This document shows positions 46,891 through 55,126 of a stretch of 64,000 nt of DNA, in pieces. A model generated the notes under the pieces. The model saw only the letters and a list, made by a program, of their open reading frames with translations. It did no database searches and was not told the origin of the DNA. The stretch spans positions 496,001-560,000 of the forward strand of contig NC_018704.1 of NCBI RefSeq assembly GCF_000307165.1. The letters are read 5' to 3'. The DNA is from Amphibacillus xylanus NBRC 15112 (GTDB lineage Bacteria > Bacillota > Bacilli > Bacillales > Amphibacillaceae). The stretch's first letter is position 1. Every line of letters starts with the position of its first letter. A program made the position numbers and the translations under genes.

Positions 46891-48501
46891 GTGAGTCTTG
46901 TACGTCAAATTAAAGTCAATCAATTAGGTTATCCAGTTGATGCAGACAAAATAGCTGTCTTAACTGCGAAATGTTCTGAATTTGAAGTCGTTAATCAAAA
47001 GACAAAGAAAATCGTTTATCGAGGAGAATTGTCGGAGCCTATTGAAGATCAAGCAAGCAATGAAGTGGTTTATCATGCGGATTTTTCTAACGTATCAGAT
47101 AGTGGCCACTACTATATTCAAGCAGATGGTGTAAGATCTGCTACATTTTTGATTAGTGACAACCCCTATTTTGAGGCTCGTCAAGGTATTTTAAAGGCAT
47201 TTTATTTTTTCCGTTGTGGTATGGAACTAACAGAGGAGTATGCTGGGGAGTGGGCCCATAAGGCTTGTCATCTAGCAGAAAGTATTGTATTTGATAATCA
47301 AGAATGTAAGTTGGATGGTACAGGTGGTTGGCATGACGCAGGAGATTATGGCAAATACACGGTACCGGGTGCCAAAGCAGTGGCTGATTTATTACTAGCT
47401 TATGAGCTTAGACCAAATGCATTTAATCAAGCGATCCCAATTCCTGAAACTGATGGTGTGATACCTGATATTTTACACGAATGTCGATATGAGCTGGACT
47501 GGCTGTTGAAAATGCAGGAGCTTGAAACTGGCGCCGTGTACCATAAACTGACTACACTAGAATTTCCAGGACTTGATGTCATGCCTGAGGATGATCTTGA
47601 TCCTCAGTACTTAACACCTGTTTCGGCAACTGCAACTGGAACATTTGCAGCAACGATGGCAATGGCGGCAAGAATATATAAGCCATTTGATCAAGAATTT
47701 GCGGCTGTTTGTTTGGAACGTGCTGAAAAAGCATGGCAATGGTTGCTCATGAATCCAGATGTTCCTGGATTTAAAAACCCAGTAGAAATAACGACTGGTG
47801 AATATGGTGATGAAGATGATCGTGATGAACGATTCTGGGCGGCTGCAGAGCTATACCGTACAACTGGTAATGAAAATTATCATCAAGCATTGATTGAGCT
47901 AGCGGATGAGGATTTTTCAAAAACTGAATTCGGATGGGCTGACATGGGCGGATATGGAACCACTGCCTACTTGCTTAATGGTAAAGCATTAAGTAATCAT
48001 GATGTCTACCAAAAGCTTATGTCAGAATTAATTCATGAAGCTGAGAAGTTGCTTAATAATTGTTCAAAAGATGGCTACTTAATTTCTCTTGAAAATGAGG
48101 ATTATGTTTGGGGTAGTAATATGGGTGTGATGAATAAGGCTATGACGCTATTATTGGCTCACCATTTTACTGGCAATGTGGCATATAAAAATTGTGCACT
48201 CGATCATGTTCATTATTTATTTGGTCGAAATGCATTAGATATTAGCTACGTGACTGGATTTGGTGATCGACCAGTAATGGAGCCACATCATCGTCCATCT
48301 GTAGGAGACCAAGTTGATGCGCCTGTTCCGGGTTTAGTTTCTGGAGGGCCAAATGCGGGATTACAGGATGAATATGCAGCAGCACATCTTCAAGGTAAGG
48401 CACCAGCCAAATGCTTTGTTGACCATGAAGATAGTTATGCAACAAATGAAGTGACGGTTTATTGGAATTCACCAGCTCTGTTTGTATTGGCACATTTTTA
48501 A
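46891..48501 (+). CDS. Glycoside hydrolase family 9 enzyme, cytosolic
   Basis: The N-terminal Ig-like cellulase domain (VNQLGYPVDADKIAVL, residues 1-85) is followed by the GH9 (alpha/alpha)6 catalytic domain. GGWHDAGDYGKYTVPGA carries the catalytic aspartate pair, and EDSYATNEVTVYWNSPALFVLA carries the catalytic glutamate. HHRPS is the conserved histidine loop. GTG start behind GAGGGAGAG. At 536 residues with no signal peptide or binding module, it likely cleaves imported beta-glucan or gluco-oligosaccharides rather than crystalline cellulose. Confidence 0.9.
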   Translation: MSLVRQIKVNQLGYPVDADKIAVLTAKCSEFEVVNQKTKKIVYRGELSEPIEDQASNEVVYHADFSNVSDSGHYYIQADGVRSATFLISDNPYFEARQGILKAFYFFRCGMELTEEYAGEWAHKACHLAESIVFDNQECKLDGTGGWHDAGDYGKYTVPGAKAVADLLLAYELRPNAFNQAIPIPETDGVIPDILHECRYELDWLLKMQELETGAVYHKLTTLEFPGLDVMPEDDLDPQYLTPVSATATGTFAATMAMAARIYKPFDQEFAAVCLERAEKAWQWLLMNPDVPGFKNPVEITTGEYGDEDDRDERFWAAAELYRTTGNENYHQALIELADEDFSKTEFGWADMGGYGTTAYLLNGKALSNHDVYQKLMSELIHEAEKLLNNCSKDGYLISLENEDYVWGSNMGVMNKAMTLLLAHHFTGNVAYKNCALDHVHYLFGRNALDISYVTGFGDRPVMEPHHRPSVGDQVDAPVPGLVSGGPNAGLQDEYAAAHLQGKAPAKCFVDHEDSYATNEVTVYWNSPALFVLAHF

Positions 48502-48627
48502 TAAACAATTGAATTGATAAATAGTATAAGATCATGGTATAAATAGATAGGATCAAACGGTTCTATCTATTTTACATTTTGGGGATACAATGAGCTTAAA
48601 TTATCCCCTACTTGAAAGGGTTTTAAC

Positions 48628-49581
48628 ATGAAAGAAAATTTTTGGCGGGATTTACCGCGACCATTTTTTATTTTAGCACCAATGGAAGATGTAACAGATG
48701 TTGTCTTTCGTCATGTTGTGAGTGAAGCGGCACGTCCAGATGTATTTTTCACAGAGTTCACAAATACAGTTAGCTATTGCCACCCTGAAGGTAAGGAGAG
48801 TGTTCGGGGGAGATTAACTTTTACTGAAGATGAACAACCGATCGTAGCACATATTTGGGGTGATGAGCCTAAATACTTTAGACAAATGAGTATCGGTTTA
48901 GCTGAGATGGGCTTTAAAGGGATCGATATTAATATGGGCTGTCCTGTTCCGAACGTAGCTTCAAAAGGGAAAGGTGCTGGCTTGATCAGATTCCCTGATC
49001 GGGCGGCTGAAATTATTGAAGCAACAAAAGCAGGTGGACTGCCAGTCAGTGTTAAGACAAGGCTCGGTTACACTTATTTAAGTGAATGGCGAGATTGGTT
49101 AACACATATCTTAAAGCAAGATATTGCAAACTTATCGATTCATTTACGAACGCGTAAAGAAATGAGTGATTTCGATGCACATTGGGAGTTGATCCCTGAG
49201 ATCAAGCAGTTGCGTGACGAAATCGCACCAGATACATTATTAACAATTAATGGTGATATTCCTGATCGTCAGACGGGATTAGAACTTGTTGAAAAGTTTG
49301 GTGTTGATGGTGTCATGATCGGTCGTGGCATTTTCAAAAATCCATTTGCTTTTGAAAAAGAGCCTAGAGAACATAGCCATGACGAATTGCTTAATTTGTT
49401 AAAACTTCACTTAGATTTATTTGATCATTATGCTAAACTTGAAGATCGTTCCTTTAAACCGTTAAGACGTTTTTTCAAGATTTACGTTCGTGGCTTTAGA
49501 GGTGCGAGCGAATTAAGGAATGAATTGATGAGTACTGAGACGACTGACGACGTACGTGAAATATTAAAACGCTATGTGTAA
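48628..49581 (+). CDS. tRNA-dihydrouridine synthase family protein
   Basis: This 317-residue FMN-dependent TIM-barrel enzyme has [15 protein letters not shown] at the start. The catalytic-cysteine segment is [20 protein letters not shown], with [21 protein letters not shown], and [12 protein letters not shown] with [13 protein letters not shown] for FMN phosphate binding. It reduces uridines in tRNA. It is a stand-alone gene with AAAGGG as RBS. Which tRNA position it modifies is not known. Confidence 0.88.
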   Translation: MKENFWRDLPRPFFILAPMEDVTDVVFRHVVSEAARPDVFFTEFTNTVSYCHPEGKESVRGRLTFTEDEQPIVAHIWGDEPKYFRQMSIGLAEMGFKGIDINMGCPVPNVASKGKGAGLIRFPDRAAEIIEATKAGGLPVSVKTRLGYTYLSEWRDWLTHILKQDIANLSIHLRTRKEMSDFDAHWELIPEIKQLRDEIAPDTLLTINGDIPDRQTGLELVEKFGVDGVMIGRGIFKNPFAFEKEPREHSHDELLNLLKLHLDLFDHYAKLEDRSFKPLRRFFKIYVRGFRGASELRNELMSTETTDDVREILKRYV

Positions 49582-49642
49582 GGTTCAGTAGCGATATCAC
49601 GAAACACAAAGCGAAAATAAAGAAAAAAGAGAATTATTAATG

Positions 49643-49675
49643 AGAGACACATCCGATCGATGCTGTCTCTTTTTT
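49643..49675 (+). terminator. Terminator of the dihydrouridine synthase gene
   Basis: GAGACA pairs with TGTCTC around CATCCGATCGATGC, followed by TTTTTTT. Confidence 0.8.
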
Positions 49676-49754
49676 AAAAGGTTCAATGTCAAATAGTGTT
49701 GGTAGGTTTTATCATTAGTCGAGAATAAATTTATCTTAATTTTAATTAAGATAC

Positions 49755-49912
49755 AACTTGTTCACCGCAGGTGAAATACAGTCGCTTTCCGCGGGCACGT
49801 CTTTTAGCTAACTAAGGCAAGCAAAGAGCGCTTGCCTTAGTGGATCTTCAGCTCGTGCTGGGACTGCGATTACTCGTCCCATAGAAATGATTTGTTCCCA
49901 CAGGAGTCTCGT
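49755..49912. repeat. GC-richer intergenic repeat with a hairpin
   Basis: The words CGCTTTCCGCGGGCAC, GGATCTTCAGCTCGTGCT and CACAGGAGTCTCG resemble a dispersed repeat I recall from several Bacillaceae genomes. It contains a perfect hairpin CTAAGGCAAGC/GCTTGCCTTAG at 49812-49840. Base composition differs from the surrounding AT-rich DNA. Confidence 0.55.
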
Positions 49913-50049
49913 CTTTTCTACGATACTTTCAAAATTAGGGATTTCAATTTGCTTTAACGATGATAATAGTTTTTGTCTCCAATAAAATAGAGTGAGGTGA
50001 GTTATATTACCTATTAAGTTAGATGATGAAACTGAAGCATGAACTGTTA

Positions 50050-50169
50050 CTAGCATACCCAAGATAATCCGAGCCATTTACTGATAAAATATCCTCCACC
50101 AAAGCTGGAAAGAAGGTTAAAGGACATTATTGACTGTGACATGCTTTCAACACTTAGAACCGTACGCAT
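50050..50169 (-). pseudogene. Fragment of a second YeiH-family gene
   Basis: Reading the minus strand from 50169 gives TVLSVESMSQSIMSF followed by SFGGGYFISKWLGLSW. This aligns residue for residue with the intact YeiH (TILNVGKLSLSVMFF... AFGGGYFIGKWLGLDW). Only about 38 codons remain before a stop at 50050; both ends of the gene are gone. Confidence 0.8.
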
Positions 50170-50177
50170 ATTAAAAT

Positions 50178-50220
50178 AGGGATATCTTCAATTTAATGAG
50201 TAAATCTTGAAGATATCCCT
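50178..50220 (-). terminator. Terminator of the HxlR gene
   Basis: AGGGATATCTTCAA pairs perfectly (14 bp) with TTGAAGATATCCCT. On the minus strand it is followed by ATTTTAAT. Confidence 0.8.
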
Positions 50221-50263
50221 TATGGTTGTTTCTTAAATCATAGCAAAATTTAAGCTTGCACTA

Positions 50264-50581
50264 TTAGTCGTGTGCCATCCAGTCTTGTGACCAATGCTCA
50301 ATTGATTGAATGATTGGCTCCATTGAGCGTCCTTTGTCTGTTAAAGAATATTGAATAATAACAGGTGTATCGGGAATAACTTCACGATGCACAATCCCCT
50401 CTTGCTCTAGGTCTTTTAATCGATCAGATAAGACCTTGCCACTGATACCAATTGCTGATTGAATTTCATTAAAACGCTGGGTACCGTTTAGTAATTGATA
50501 AATGACCAGAGCAGTCCATCGCTTACTTAATAATAAAATTGCTTTTTCAAATTTAGGACAAATAACTGGTTCTGCCATCAC
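50264..50581 (-). CDS. HxlR-family (CatR/YodB-like) transcriptional regulator
   Basis: This 105-residue winged-helix protein has the family pattern CPKFEKAILLLSKRWTALVIYQLLNG and ISGKVLSDRLKDLEQEGIVHRE. The N-terminal cysteine (residue 7) is the conserved one that senses quinones or aldehydes in YodB/CatR-like members. It diverges from a CatE-like gene. In B. subtilis catE is controlled by such regulators, so this protein probably represses it. RBS GAGGTG. Confidence 0.88.
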   Translation of the reverse strand: MMAEPVICPKFEKAILLLSKRWTALVIYQLLNGTQRFNEIQSAIGISGKVLSDRLKDLEQEGIVHREVIPDTPVIIQYSLTDKGRSMEPIIQSIEHWSQDWMAHD

Positions 50582-50640
50582 AAATCACCTCTTTGGATGA
50601 ATTATACCACAAAACAAAACCAAATTACAAACAGAAACAT

Positions 50641-50700
50641 AATAACTTGACATAAGTTATTATATATTATATAGTTAGTTACATAAAGTAACTTAGTAAT
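50641..50700. promoter_or_regulatory. Promoter/operator region between the HxlR and CatE genes
   Basis: Holds the dyad AGTTAC-ATAAA-GTAACT near 50677-50693 and an upstream ACATAAGTTATTATAT stretch with TTGACA at about 50647. Spacing and symmetry suit an HxlR-type repressor; exact operator bounds are not certain. Confidence 0.5.
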
Positions 50701-50752
50701 ATGAATAAGGCATTAAAGCCATAATATATAATATCAATTAGGAGGGGTTTAA

Positions 50753-51604
50753 ATGGGATTTCATCAAAAACCATCAACATTTGTCAGTCATGTTCGATTG
50801 AAGGTTGAGAATTTGGAACGGTCTTTAGCATATTATCAAGAAATTATTGGTTTTGATATTTTAGAACGGACAAGTACGACAGTGGAGTTAACTGCAGATG
50901 GTAAGACGAGTATATTATCACTTGAGCAACCAAAAGGTGTAAAACCGAAAAAACCACGAACAACAGGAATGTATCACTTTGCTCTACTCTTACCAACGAA
51001 AAAGGATCTAGCAGACTTTGTTATGCACTTGGCGAAAAATGATGTGCAAGTAGCAGCAGGGGATCACTTAGTTAGTGAAGCACTATATATTAAAGATCCG
51101 GATGGAAATGATATTGAAATTTATGTTGATCGTGATCCAAATGTATGGAAATGGAGCAATGGTGAGGTTGCAATGACGACTGATCCAGTTAATTTTCAAG
51201 AATTATTAACACATCAAGTGCCTGGTGAATCATGGCAAGGACTTCCTAAAGATACAATTATGGGGCATATCCATTTGTATGTTGCTGAGTTAGATAAGAC
51301 TGAACAGTTTTATGTTGAAGGTCTAGGATTTGAAGTGGTTAATCGATTTGGTGGTCAAGCACTATTCTTATCGACTGCTAAATATCATCATCATATTGCA
51401 GTTAATACATGGAATGGTGTAGGGGCTCCTAGACCAGAAGAAAATAGTGCTGGTATGGATTATTACCGATTAATATATAATGATGAAGCGGCTGTTAAAG
51501 CGACGATTGCTAATCTAGAAAAAATCGGTGCAACGATTACCCAAGAAAATGATCGAATTATGACATCAGATCCTGCGGGAAATCGAATTCAATTATCGTA
51601 TTAA
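50753..51604 (+). CDS. catE: CatE-like catechol-2,3-dioxygenase (VOC family)
   Basis: This 283-residue protein has two vicinal-oxygen-chelate domains. It matches B. subtilis CatE in length and in motifs GMYHFALLLPT, SEALYIKDPDGNDIEIYVDRD, IMGHIHLYVAEL, YHHHIAVNTW and AGMDYYRL. CatE opens catechol rings to detoxify catechols. RBS AGGAGGGG. The divergent HxlR regulator supports a catechol/quinone response. Confidence 0.88.
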   Translation: MGFHQKPSTFVSHVRLKVENLERSLAYYQEIIGFDILERTSTTVELTADGKTSILSLEQPKGVKPKKPRTTGMYHFALLLPTKKDLADFVMHLAKNDVQVAAGDHLVSEALYIKDPDGNDIEIYVDRDPNVWKWSNGEVAMTTDPVNFQELLTHQVPGESWQGLPKDTIMGHIHLYVAELDKTEQFYVEGLGFEVVNRFGGQALFLSTAKYHHHIAVNTWNGVGAPRPEENSAGMDYYRLIYNDEAAVKATIANLEKIGATITQENDRIMTSDPAGNRIQLSY

Positions 51605-51672
51605 AGCATTCGATCTATTAGCTCAAAATTTAGCATAGAGTTGTATGAGAAAAATTAATATTTAGACATAGC

Positions 51673-51703
51673 AAAAGGTGAGGGGATTTCCTCACCTTTT
51701 TTG
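51673..51703. terminator. Bidirectional terminator between catE and the M50 protease
   Basis: AAAAGGTGAGG pairs with CCTCACCTTTT, with T-runs on both sides. It serves both converging genes. Confidence 0.82.
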
Positions 51704-51705
51704 TT

Positions 51706-52803
51706 TTACTGTGCTGAAGGAGAAAGCTGCTCAATTTTTGCCTCTAATTGATTAATTAGCGATAATTCCATCTGTGCTTGTCCACGGAACGGAAATTTAT
51801 CTGCAACAGCTTTTGCTTGTTTAATATGTTGCTTAGCTTTTGAAATATTATCTTTGTACCAAGCATAATAAGCCTTTACTCGTTCTCCGTTTAAATCGCG
51901 ATCAAGGTTTAACATTTTCTCAGCTTTTGGATAGTATGTTTCCACCCAATCAGGCTGACCAAATAAAATACCGGCAGTAATGATTTCATAATAATATCCT
52001 GGTAAAGCAATTGATGATACGTCATCTAATTTTGATATTATTTTTTCTATTTGTGTCTTTGCAAGGCTGTCATTGCCTTGATCAAGTGCTTGGAAGTATT
52101 GTAAAAAATCTAATGTTGGATCTTCAAATTGACCTAGTTCGTTTTGATCAAAGTTTAGTTGTTTCGGTCGGATGCCACCGGCTAGTTGTGTCATGACATT
52201 TTGTAGTGCAAGTAGTCCTCTTACTTGTTGATTCCCACTGATAATACCGATAATGTACTTCCCATCAGTATATTGATTACCTGATGTTTTAAAAGGAACT
52301 AAATTAATAAAAGCTAATATAATACTAATGAAGCCAAATAGATAATTGAAATTTCGGATATAAAAGTTTGTTAATTGTGGGGCAATAACTAGGGCAACTA
52401 CACCTGTTACGATGTTAAAAATAATACCACCTGCATAAAATAACAAATGCTTTTTATCAAAGGCATTCGTACCTTCTGATGGGATCATTGCACAAAATCC
52501 GTCAAAACCTTTTGTCTTTTTAAAGGAAAATTTCATCTTACCGTTTTCGTATGTAAAATTCAAAATGCCAATTTGGTACATTAATAGCTGATAACCTAGC
52601 AACTTACCAAATACAAAATGTCCAAACTCATGAATATTAATGATTAAAAATAAACTTATTAGAAATAACAGACAGAATGCACCGATGTTAAGTAGAGAAA
52701 GGTCGGCAAAAAAAATATCAAATAGACCAAAATATGCTCCAAAAAAGCCAAATGCCGCACAAGCTAGGTAAAAGAAAGTTATCCATATATATTTCTTTTT
52801 CAA
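51706..52803 (-). CDS. M50-family site-2-type membrane metalloprotease homologue
   Basis: This 365-residue protein has N-terminal membrane helices (10-35, 40-65), the zinc motif HEFGH in the second helix and further helices near 125-150 and 155-170. The third zinc ligand region NLVPFKTSGNQYTDGK carries the aspartate. A soluble helical C-terminal part of about 190 residues, probably cytoplasmic, follows. Site-2 enzymes cut proteins within the membrane. The partner is unknown. The C-terminal part is longer than in minimal M50 proteins and may bind a substrate or regulator. Confidence 0.8.
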   Translation of the reverse strand: MKKKYIWITFFYLACAAFGFFGAYFGLFDIFFADLSLLNIGAFCLLFLISLFLIINIHEFGHFVFGKLLGYQLLMYQIGILNFTYENGKMKFSFKKTKGFDGFCAMIPSEGTNAFDKKHLLFYAGGIIFNIVTGVVALVIAPQLTNFYIRNFNYLFGFISIILAFINLVPFKTSGNQYTDGKYIIGIISGNQQVRGLLALQNVMTQLAGGIRPKQLNFDQNELGQFEDPTLDFLQYFQALDQGNDSLAKTQIEKIISKLDDVSSIALPGYYYEIITAGILFGQPDWVETYYPKAEKMLNLDRDLNGERVKAYYAWYKDNISKAKQHIKQAKAVADKFPFRGQAQMELSLINQLEAKIEQLSPSAQ

Positions 52804-52960
52804 ACTAAATCCCCCTAAATATGTAATTTAATTATCACTATTATACACTTAAATTAAATTAACTAATAGATTGTCATAAAAATTCTGACTAATTCCTTCA
52901 AGTTGCATATTAGTAAATCTTGATGTATGATTGTAGATGGTCAAAAAAACTAAATATAAG

Positions 52961-53120
52961 AACCTTCGTTAGGCCAGGCTCCTGTGTGGAGATACGCTGC
53001 TGCCCAAAAATGTCCAAAGACGCCAATGGGTCAACAGAAACAATCGAATTAAGGTTGTTTTTAACGTAGCTGAAATTAATTTTCTATGCCACACAGTGCT
53101 AAAGCTCTACGATTGAGGGT
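52961..53120 (+). promoter_or_regulatory. M-box (ykoK) magnesium riboswitch
   Basis: The conserved M-box segments are present in order. They are CTTCGTTAGG, AGGCTCCTGT-TGGAGATACGCTGCTGCCC, AAAAATGTCC-AAGACGCCAATGGGTCAACAG, CATCGAATTAAGG-like and TATGCCACACAGTGCTAAAGCTCTACGATTGAGGG. AACC/GGTT closes P1. It lies 315 bp ahead of mgtE and should shut it off when Mg2+ is high. Confidence 0.95.
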
Positions 53121-53255
53121 TATAAATTTGCTAATGAGACGCCTGTTGTTTCTATTGGGATCATTTGAGCTGGAAATGTTGTTTAGATAACATTTTTGCT
53201 TGCGTGAATCCATTAAATTCAATTAGGTTCTGTCTGTTTTATTTGCGATTATTAA

Positions 53256-53284
53256 AACACCTTCTATCGTAGAAGGTGTTTTTT
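53256..53284 (+). terminator. Expression-platform terminator of the M-box
   Basis: AACACCTTCT pairs with AGAAGGTGTT around ATCGT, followed by TTTTATAT. It would end the leader transcript in high Mg2+. Confidence 0.88.
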
Positions 53285-53440
53285 ATATAATTTGAAAAGG
53301 ATGTGGGATGAAAATGGATATGGCTCAAGATCCAGACTCGAGTCCGTGTTACTGTTTATTAAAACTAAATATTACTAGAGTTCATGCCCACAAATTATCT
53401 TCTAATTTAAGGGCGGACTCTTAACTTAGGAGGAATGAAT

Positions 53441-54802
53441 ATGCACCGTTTACAAGATCAAAAGAAAGAGAGATTTAAAAATCGAATCATCAATCGCTTG
53501 GATCAAAAAGATTTAAAAACCTTTCGCTCTCTTTATTTATCATTACATTCACAAGATCAAGTAGATATTTTTTATGCATTTAATGAAGAACAGAGAAAAC
53601 TTGCATATTACTACTTATCTTCTAAAGAAATGGCGATTATTTTTACTGGATTAGAAATAGAAGATCAAGAAAAGATCTATCGTGAAATGGATATTAATTA
53701 TTCAACAGAAATGTTTAATGAGATGTTTACAGATGATGTGGCGATGTTTTTAACTGAAATTGATCCTGAACAAGCTGAAGAAATTCTATCACTGATGGAG
53801 CCTAACAGATCAAGGAAAGTAAAGCGTTTAATGTCATATGCTGATGAAACAGCTGGCTCAATTATGACAACAGATTTAATATATATTTCTTTAACTGATA
53901 CAGTGGCTGAGGTTCATGAAAAGCTACGTGATAAGGCAGTAAGTGCAGAGATAGTTTATTACTTGTATGTCATTGATGAAGAGCAAAAGCTTGTTGGCGT
54001 TGTCTCGCTACGGGATCTGATTACAGCTGCGCTAACTGATACAGTTGAGTCGATTATGAGTACAAAAGTAATCTCAGTTCCAGAGGATATGGATCAAGAA
54101 GACGTTGGGAAAATTATTAAAAAGTATGACTTTCTTGCAGTTCCAGTAGTATCGAGACAAAATCATTTACTAGGAATTATTACAGTGGATGATATTATGG
54201 ATATATTAGAAGAAGAGACAACAGAAGATTTCGAAGATATTTCTGCTGCTTCAGGCTCAACAGATATAGATCTAACAGGTATTGAAACAGCCAAAAAGCG
54301 CGCACCTTGGATTGTTACATTGACTTTTCTTGGCTTGCTCACAGGTGGCGTCATTGGTTATTTTGAAGAAACTTTAGAGTCAGTTGTGCTCTTATCTGTC
54401 TTTATTCCAATGATCATGGATTCGGCAGGTAATGTTGGTACTCAATCATTAACTGTCGCCGTTCGAGGACTTGCTCTTGGTAATATTAAACGAGACGGTT
54501 TTATTCGATTAATCAAACGAGAATTAACAGCGGGCTTCTATCTTGGATTAATTTCGATGATTGCAATTATTATATTAATCTCAATTATTTATCAAAACTG
54601 GCTCTTAGCGGTTATCGTAGGCGTATCTTTACTATGTACGCTAACGATTTCGACAGTTGTAGGCTTTGTCATTCCGTTAGTAATCAATAAGCTGAACTTC
54701 GATCCAGCAATTGCTTCAGGTCCATTTATTACAACAGTCAATGATATTGTTGGTTTAATTATTTATTTTTCAATAGCGACAGCGTTAATGGCTTTTTTAT
54801 AA
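53441..54802 (+). CDS. mgtE: Magnesium transporter MgtE
   Basis: A protein of about 453 residues with an N-terminal superhelical MgtE_N domain, a CBS pair (SIMTTDLIYISLTDT and SIMSTKVISVPEDMD), a connecting helix and a five-helix membrane part from residue 285. The pore region includes PMIMDSAGNVGTQSLTVAVRGLALG. It is a Mg2+ channel gated by the cytosolic domains. The ATG at 53441 is chosen because AGGAGG is too close to the ATG at 53435. Controlled by the M-box upstream. Confidence 0.93.
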   Translation: MHRLQDQKKERFKNRIINRLDQKDLKTFRSLYLSLHSQDQVDIFYAFNEEQRKLAYYYLSSKEMAIIFTGLEIEDQEKIYREMDINYSTEMFNEMFTDDVAMFLTEIDPEQAEEILSLMEPNRSRKVKRLMSYADETAGSIMTTDLIYISLTDTVAEVHEKLRDKAVSAEIVYYLYVIDEEQKLVGVVSLRDLITAALTDTVESIMSTKVISVPEDMDQEDVGKIIKKYDFLAVPVVSRQNHLLGIITVDDIMDILEEETTEDFEDISAASGSTDIDLTGIETAKKRAPWIVTLTFLGLLTGGVIGYFEETLESVVLLSVFIPMIMDSAGNVGTQSLTVAVRGLALGNIKRDGFIRLIKRELTAGFYLGLISMIAIIILISIIYQNWLLAVIVGVSLLCTLTISTVVGFVIPLVINKLNFDPAIASGPFITTVNDIVGLIIYFSIATALMAFL

Positions 54803-55126
54803 CATATGATTTTAATAATGAAAACTCACATATTGATGATTCAAAACTTTGGATCTAAAATATGTGAGTTTTTTTTAGTTCTTTAGAGTAAGTTTGATTT
54901 TTAAGGGAATATAAAATCTGATGAATCATGTTAAAAAACTTCAATAATGACTTTATTCATCTATACCTAAAAAGGTTGGTTACAGTTTTTTAGCATAAGC
55001 TGAGTAAGATTGAGAACACTACTTATTATGTTGTGGGTTGTTTATGCATTATTTTTCAATTAAATTGTGTATTTCAGTCTCATTTCAGCTATTGTAAAAA
55101 ATCATTATTGACTAGGAGGTAATCAA
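54803..55126. other. 324-bp intergenic region ahead of the PTS gene
   Basis: Contains the mgtE terminator, and otherwise only AT-rich sequence. No ribonucleic antiterminator (RAT) site resembling those of bgl operons, no catabolite-responsive element I can support, and no small gene were found. The PTS RBS is AGGAGG at about 55115. Confidence 0.55.
54821..54876 (+). terminator. Terminator of mgtE
   Basis: AACTCACATATT pairs with AATATGTGAGTT across a roughly 24-base loop, followed by eight T. Confidence 0.83.

Larger units (their letters stand above)
49582..50263. other. 682-bp degenerate region
   Basis: Holds the dus terminator (49643-49675), a repeat with a hairpin (49755-49912), a YeiH gene fragment (50050-50169) and the HxlR terminator (50178-50220). 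A minus-strand ORF across 49808-50077 spans these unrelated parts and is not a real gene. Confidence 0.65.

Noticed and set aside
49808..50077. Minus-strand ORF of 89 codons
   Set aside because: It runs through a YeiH relic in the wrong frame, a hairpin and a dispersed repeat; composition and lack of RBS argue against a gene.
54890..55110. RAT/antiterminator control of the beta-glucoside PTS gene
   Set aside because: No LicT/SacY-type RAT sequence or overlapping terminator could be found in the leader, and no antiterminator gene is adjacent.
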